Shown here: positions 13,476 through 15,288 of the stretch, piece by piece
Layout: the number at the start of each line of letters is the position of its first letter
How positions within the stretch are numbered: position 1 is the stretch's first letter
Source: Alphaproteobacteria bacterium
Lineage (GTDB): Bacteria; Pseudomonadota; Alphaproteobacteria; GCA-2731375
Length of the DNA stretch: 15,288 nucleotides
NCBI GenBank assembly: GCA_030746295.1
Contig: JASLMY010000109.1
Coordinates: forward strand, 1 to 15,288
Reading direction: 5' to 3'
Translations under genes and position numbers: made by a program
Notes under the pieces: generated by a model
The model's database searches: none
What the model was told of the DNA's origin: nothing
The model's input: the letters and a program-made list of their open reading frames with translations, nothing else

Positions 13476-14839
13476 TTGACCCCGGCCCGGCCGGTCGCCT
13501 CGGCGGCGAGGCGCCGCATCAACGCCTCGTCGAGCACGGGGGCGAGCAGCATGCCCTCGATCGCCGGGATCAGATCGCCGACGACGATGCGATCGCCGGT
13601 TTCGAGGCCGGCCGCGATGGCGACGAAATTGGTCTGCTCGAAGGCGACCCGGACCGCGCGTCGGCGGAGCCTGTCGTCACTGTCGACGATTTGCACATGG
13701 CCGTCCCAAACGGCGGCGCGTGGCGCCACGATCAGTCCGGGGCGGGCGGGCCCACGGATCTCGACCTCGACGTACATTCCCTTGACCAGCGGCGGCCGTA
13801 CGCCGGGCCTGGCCTTGGCGTAGGGCTCGTCGACGGCGACGATGACGCCGACGGTGCGGGTCTCCGGGTCGATCGTGTCGGAGAAGCGGGCAAAGCGCGC
13901 CGGCCAAGCGATGCGCTGGTCCTGCGTGCTCTGCCAGACCGTCGCCCCGAGCTCCATGACTTCGGTCAGCCGGCTCATGGTGTTGGCGCTCAGGGTGCCG
14001 CCGGGCAACTCGGCGCGGACCACTTGGCGCATCTTGCCGATGGCGATCTGGGCCGTCACCTCGGCGACGTCGATGCTGTCCGCGATGGCGAGGACGCTGC
14101 CGGCGGCGGCGAACTGTGCCGCCTCGGCGTTCAATTCGGCGATCCGGAGGTCGAACGGAGCCCGTATCGTGGTCCGCCCCAGGTCGCGCCGGGCCTCCTC
14201 GAGCCGGGCCTCGTAGAGCGCCTTCTGCGCTTGCTTGAGGCGGCGTTCGACGGGGAAACGGTTGCGGGCGTTCTTCAGCTCCTGAACCCGCTGTTCGACC
14301 GCCAGGTAGCTGCGTTCCTCGGAATCGAGGGCGGCTTCGGAGAGGGCACCGCGCTTGACCAGGCGCCGCTTACGCTCGCGCTCGCGTGTGCTCAAGGCGA
14401 GCGCCTTGCTCTCGATGGCGAGGGAGGCCTGGGTGTTGGACTCTTGGACCGCGAGGTCGGCGATCTCGCTCAGAAGCGCATCCAGGTTGGCCTCGGCCTC
14501 GGCGACCTGGAGGCGGTAGTCGATCGGGTCGATCTCGAACAACACGGTGCCGCGCGGCAGGGTCGCGCCCTTGCGAAGCTTCGGGTGCATGGCGATGACG
14601 CGGCCCTGGACCTCGGCCACCGCCTGCCAGACCGCCTGTGGCTCGACGTTTCCGAAGCCGAGCGCGCGCGGCACCACCGCCATCTTCTGAGCCTCGATGA
14701 CGGTGATGCGGGTTACCTTCTCGGCCTCGGGCGCGCGTTCGGGCGGCTGCTGCAAGGCCAGCACATAGGCCAGCACGGCCGCGCCGATGGCGATCGGCGG
14801 CAAGATCAGCAGACGCTTCACGAGTTCCTTGCCGCGCAT
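13472..14839 (-). CDS. RND periplasmic adaptor (membrane fusion protein, HlyD/AcrA-like)
   Basis: This 455-aa protein links the RND transporter to an outer-membrane channel. The N-terminus is an uncleaved signal anchor (about 9-29, LLILPPIAIGAAVLAYVLAL) with no lipobox cysteine, unlike AcrA. The first lipoyl half is WQAVAEVQGRVIAMHPKLRK (71-90) to FEIDPIDYRL. A long alpha-hairpin rich in Ala, Glu, Arg and Leu follows (about 111-216), and the second lipoyl half is GRTTIRAPFDLRIAELNAEA (221-240). Beta-barrel and membrane-proximal segments follow, including PETRTVGVIVAVDEP, VKGMYVEVEIRGP, and GLETGDRIVVGDLIPAIEGM. I prefer the ATG at 14839, which has GAGAG 8 nt upstream; the GTG at 14860 would add MEPRAVS. 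The gene is divergent from the crotonase-like ORF (158 bp apart), whose gap should hold the pump promoter; no regulator gene is adjacent. Confidence 0.93.
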   Translation of the reverse strand: MRGKELVKRLLILPPIAIGAAVLAYVLALQQPPERAPEAEKVTRITVIEAQKMAVVPRALGFGNVEPQAVWQAVAEVQGRVIAMHPKLRKGATLPRGTVLFEIDPIDYRLQVAEAEANLDALLSEIADLAVQESNTQASLAIESKALALSTRERERKRRLVKRGALSEAALDSEERSYLAVEQRVQELKNARNRFPVERRLKQAQKALYEARLEEARRDLGRTTIRAPFDLRIAELNAEAAQFAAAGSVLAIADSIDVAEVTAQIAIGKMRQVVRAELPGGTLSANTMSRLTEVMELGATVWQSTQDQRIAWPARFARFSDTIDPETRTVGVIVAVDEPYAKARPGVRPPLVKGMYVEVEIRGPARPGLIVAPRAAVWDGHVQIVDSDDRLRRRAVRVAFEQTNFVAIAAGLETGDRIVVGDLIPAIEGMLLAPVLDEALMRRLAAEATGRAGVK

Positions 14840-14997
14840 GCTCACTGCTCTCGGTTCCACTGCTCGGCGCCCGCGCCCGGCGCTACTCTAGCAGAGGCCC
14901 GCCGGCCTCGGCAGGCGTTTGCCCCCGCCTTGTTCCGTCAACCGGTCCTCCTTAAGCTCGGTCCGAGTTGCGCTGCGAGGGAGGACGGAAGGCTGCC
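14840..14997. other. 158-bp divergent intergenic region
   Basis: It must hold the promoters of the RND operon (minus) and the crotonase-like ORF (plus). A TTGTTC (14930-14935) and TTAAGC (14952-14957) pair 16 bp apart is a poor match to a plus-strand promoter. AAGG (14989-14992) is the ribosome binding site for the ATG at 14998, with 5-nt spacing. Confidence 0.4.
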
Positions 14998-15288
14998 ATG
15001 ATAGAGGACGACAACGCGGAGGGCCGGGTTACGACGGAACGCGACGGCCGGCTCTTGCAGATCACCATCGACCGGCCCCGCAAGCTCAACGGCTTTACGC
15101 CCAAGATGGCGCGCGAGCTGGCCCTCAACCCTCGCAAGCTGGGTGACAGGGTCCGGCGTCGCATCGCCGGCCGACCGGAACAGGACCCCTTGCCGAGCGT
15201 GGCGGAGTGGATCGAGCTCACGGATCCTGAGACCGGTGAGAGCCTCCGGCGCGACCGCAACACCATGCCCCAGTGGGCGGGCAGCTGC
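14998..15288 (+). CDS. Chimeric ORF: enoyl-CoA hydratase N-terminus joined in frame to a leucyl-tRNA synthetase segment, open at the window edge
   Basis: The frame is open for 97 codons to the right edge. Residues 1-43 look like the start of a crotonase-family enoyl-CoA hydratase: VTTERDGRLLQITIDRPRKL (11-30), then NGFTPKMARELAL, with a good ribosome binding site upstream. After about residue 43 the crotonase pattern stops; no oxyanion-hole or AG-rich motif follows. From about residue 56 the sequence reads like the catalytic-domain region of LeuRS: AEWIELTDPETGESLRRD (about 69-86), then NTMPQWAGSC, which in bacterial LeuRS continues WYYLR. Residues about 44-55 (NPRKLGDRVRRR) fit neither clearly. 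The two families have no known functional fusion, so an assembly chimera or a rearranged remnant is more likely than a working protein. Confidence 0.6.
   Translation, partial: MIEDDNAEGRVTTERDGRLLQITIDRPRKLNGFTPKMARELALNPRKLGDRVRRRIAGRPEQDPLPSVAEWIELTDPETGESLRRDRNTMPQWAGSC
15166..15288 (+). other. Leucyl-tRNA synthetase-like internal segment
   Basis: In the same frame as the ORF above, this stretch matches from memory the LeuRS block that precedes the conserved NTMPQWAGSCWYYLR sequence. It is neither the beginning nor the end of leuS, so the gene would be missing its first several hundred codons here. The left boundary is approximate. Confidence 0.6.

Noticed and set aside
13691..15001. Plus-strand ORF (436 codons) opposite the adaptor gene
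   Set aside because: Antisense shadow in high-GC DNA; it also crosses the intergenic region into the crotonase-like start.
14952..15266. Minus-strand ORF (104 codons) opposite the crotonase/LeuRS ORF
   Set aside because: Composition (Arg/Ser-rich) and lack of motifs indicate a shadow frame.

Overview
The window is high-GC (roughly two-thirds G+C by eye), densely packed bacterial chromosome with short intergenic gaps. Protein style and gene content (RF3, Zn-type GTP cyclohydrolase I, an RND/MFP pair, many small-molecule enzymes) suggest an alphaproteobacterium, perhaps Rhodospirillales-like. That placement is an inference from sequence character. I see no tRNA, rRNA, CRISPR array, insertion sequence or phage gene.

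Left to right: (1) the N-terminus of peptide chain release factor 3 (prfC, minus strand) runs off the left edge. (2) A small two-TM protein (minus) lies divergent from a fold-type IV PLP aminotransferase (plus). (3) A two-gene redox unit (minus) follows: a fumarate reductase/SdhA-like flavoprotein and a one-domain 2Fe-2S subunit, which converges on the aminotransferase at a GC-rich hairpin. (4) A hotdog-fold thioesterase-like gene (plus) converges on a carboxymuconolactone-decarboxylase-family gene (minus); the two share a CTAG palindrome as stop codons. (5) A three-gene surface-glycosylation cassette (minus) reads GT-C integral membrane transferase resembling STT3/AglB, then a GtrB/ArnC-type polyprenyl-phosphate glycosyltransferase, then a GtrA-family small membrane protein. 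This matches the organisation of gtr O-antigen modification operons: a sugar is loaded on a lipid carrier, flipped, and transferred in the periplasm. (6) A secreted staphylococcal-nuclease-fold protein (minus) appears to have lost its catalytic residues. (7) folE (plus). (8) An RND efflux pump operon (minus), membrane-fusion protein then transporter, joined by an ATGA overlap. (9) At the right edge an ORF starts as an enoyl-CoA hydratase and ends, in the same frame, as an internal piece of leucyl-tRNA synthetase, so it is either a rearrangement or an assembly chimera at a contig end.

Most of the window is ordinary. The parts that merit a second look are the glycosylation cassette with its STT3-like third gene, the reduced two-subunit Sdh-like enzyme with altered substrate-site residues, the apparent pseudo-nuclease, and the crotonase/LeuRS junction. 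All family calls come from reading motifs by eye; no database search was possible.
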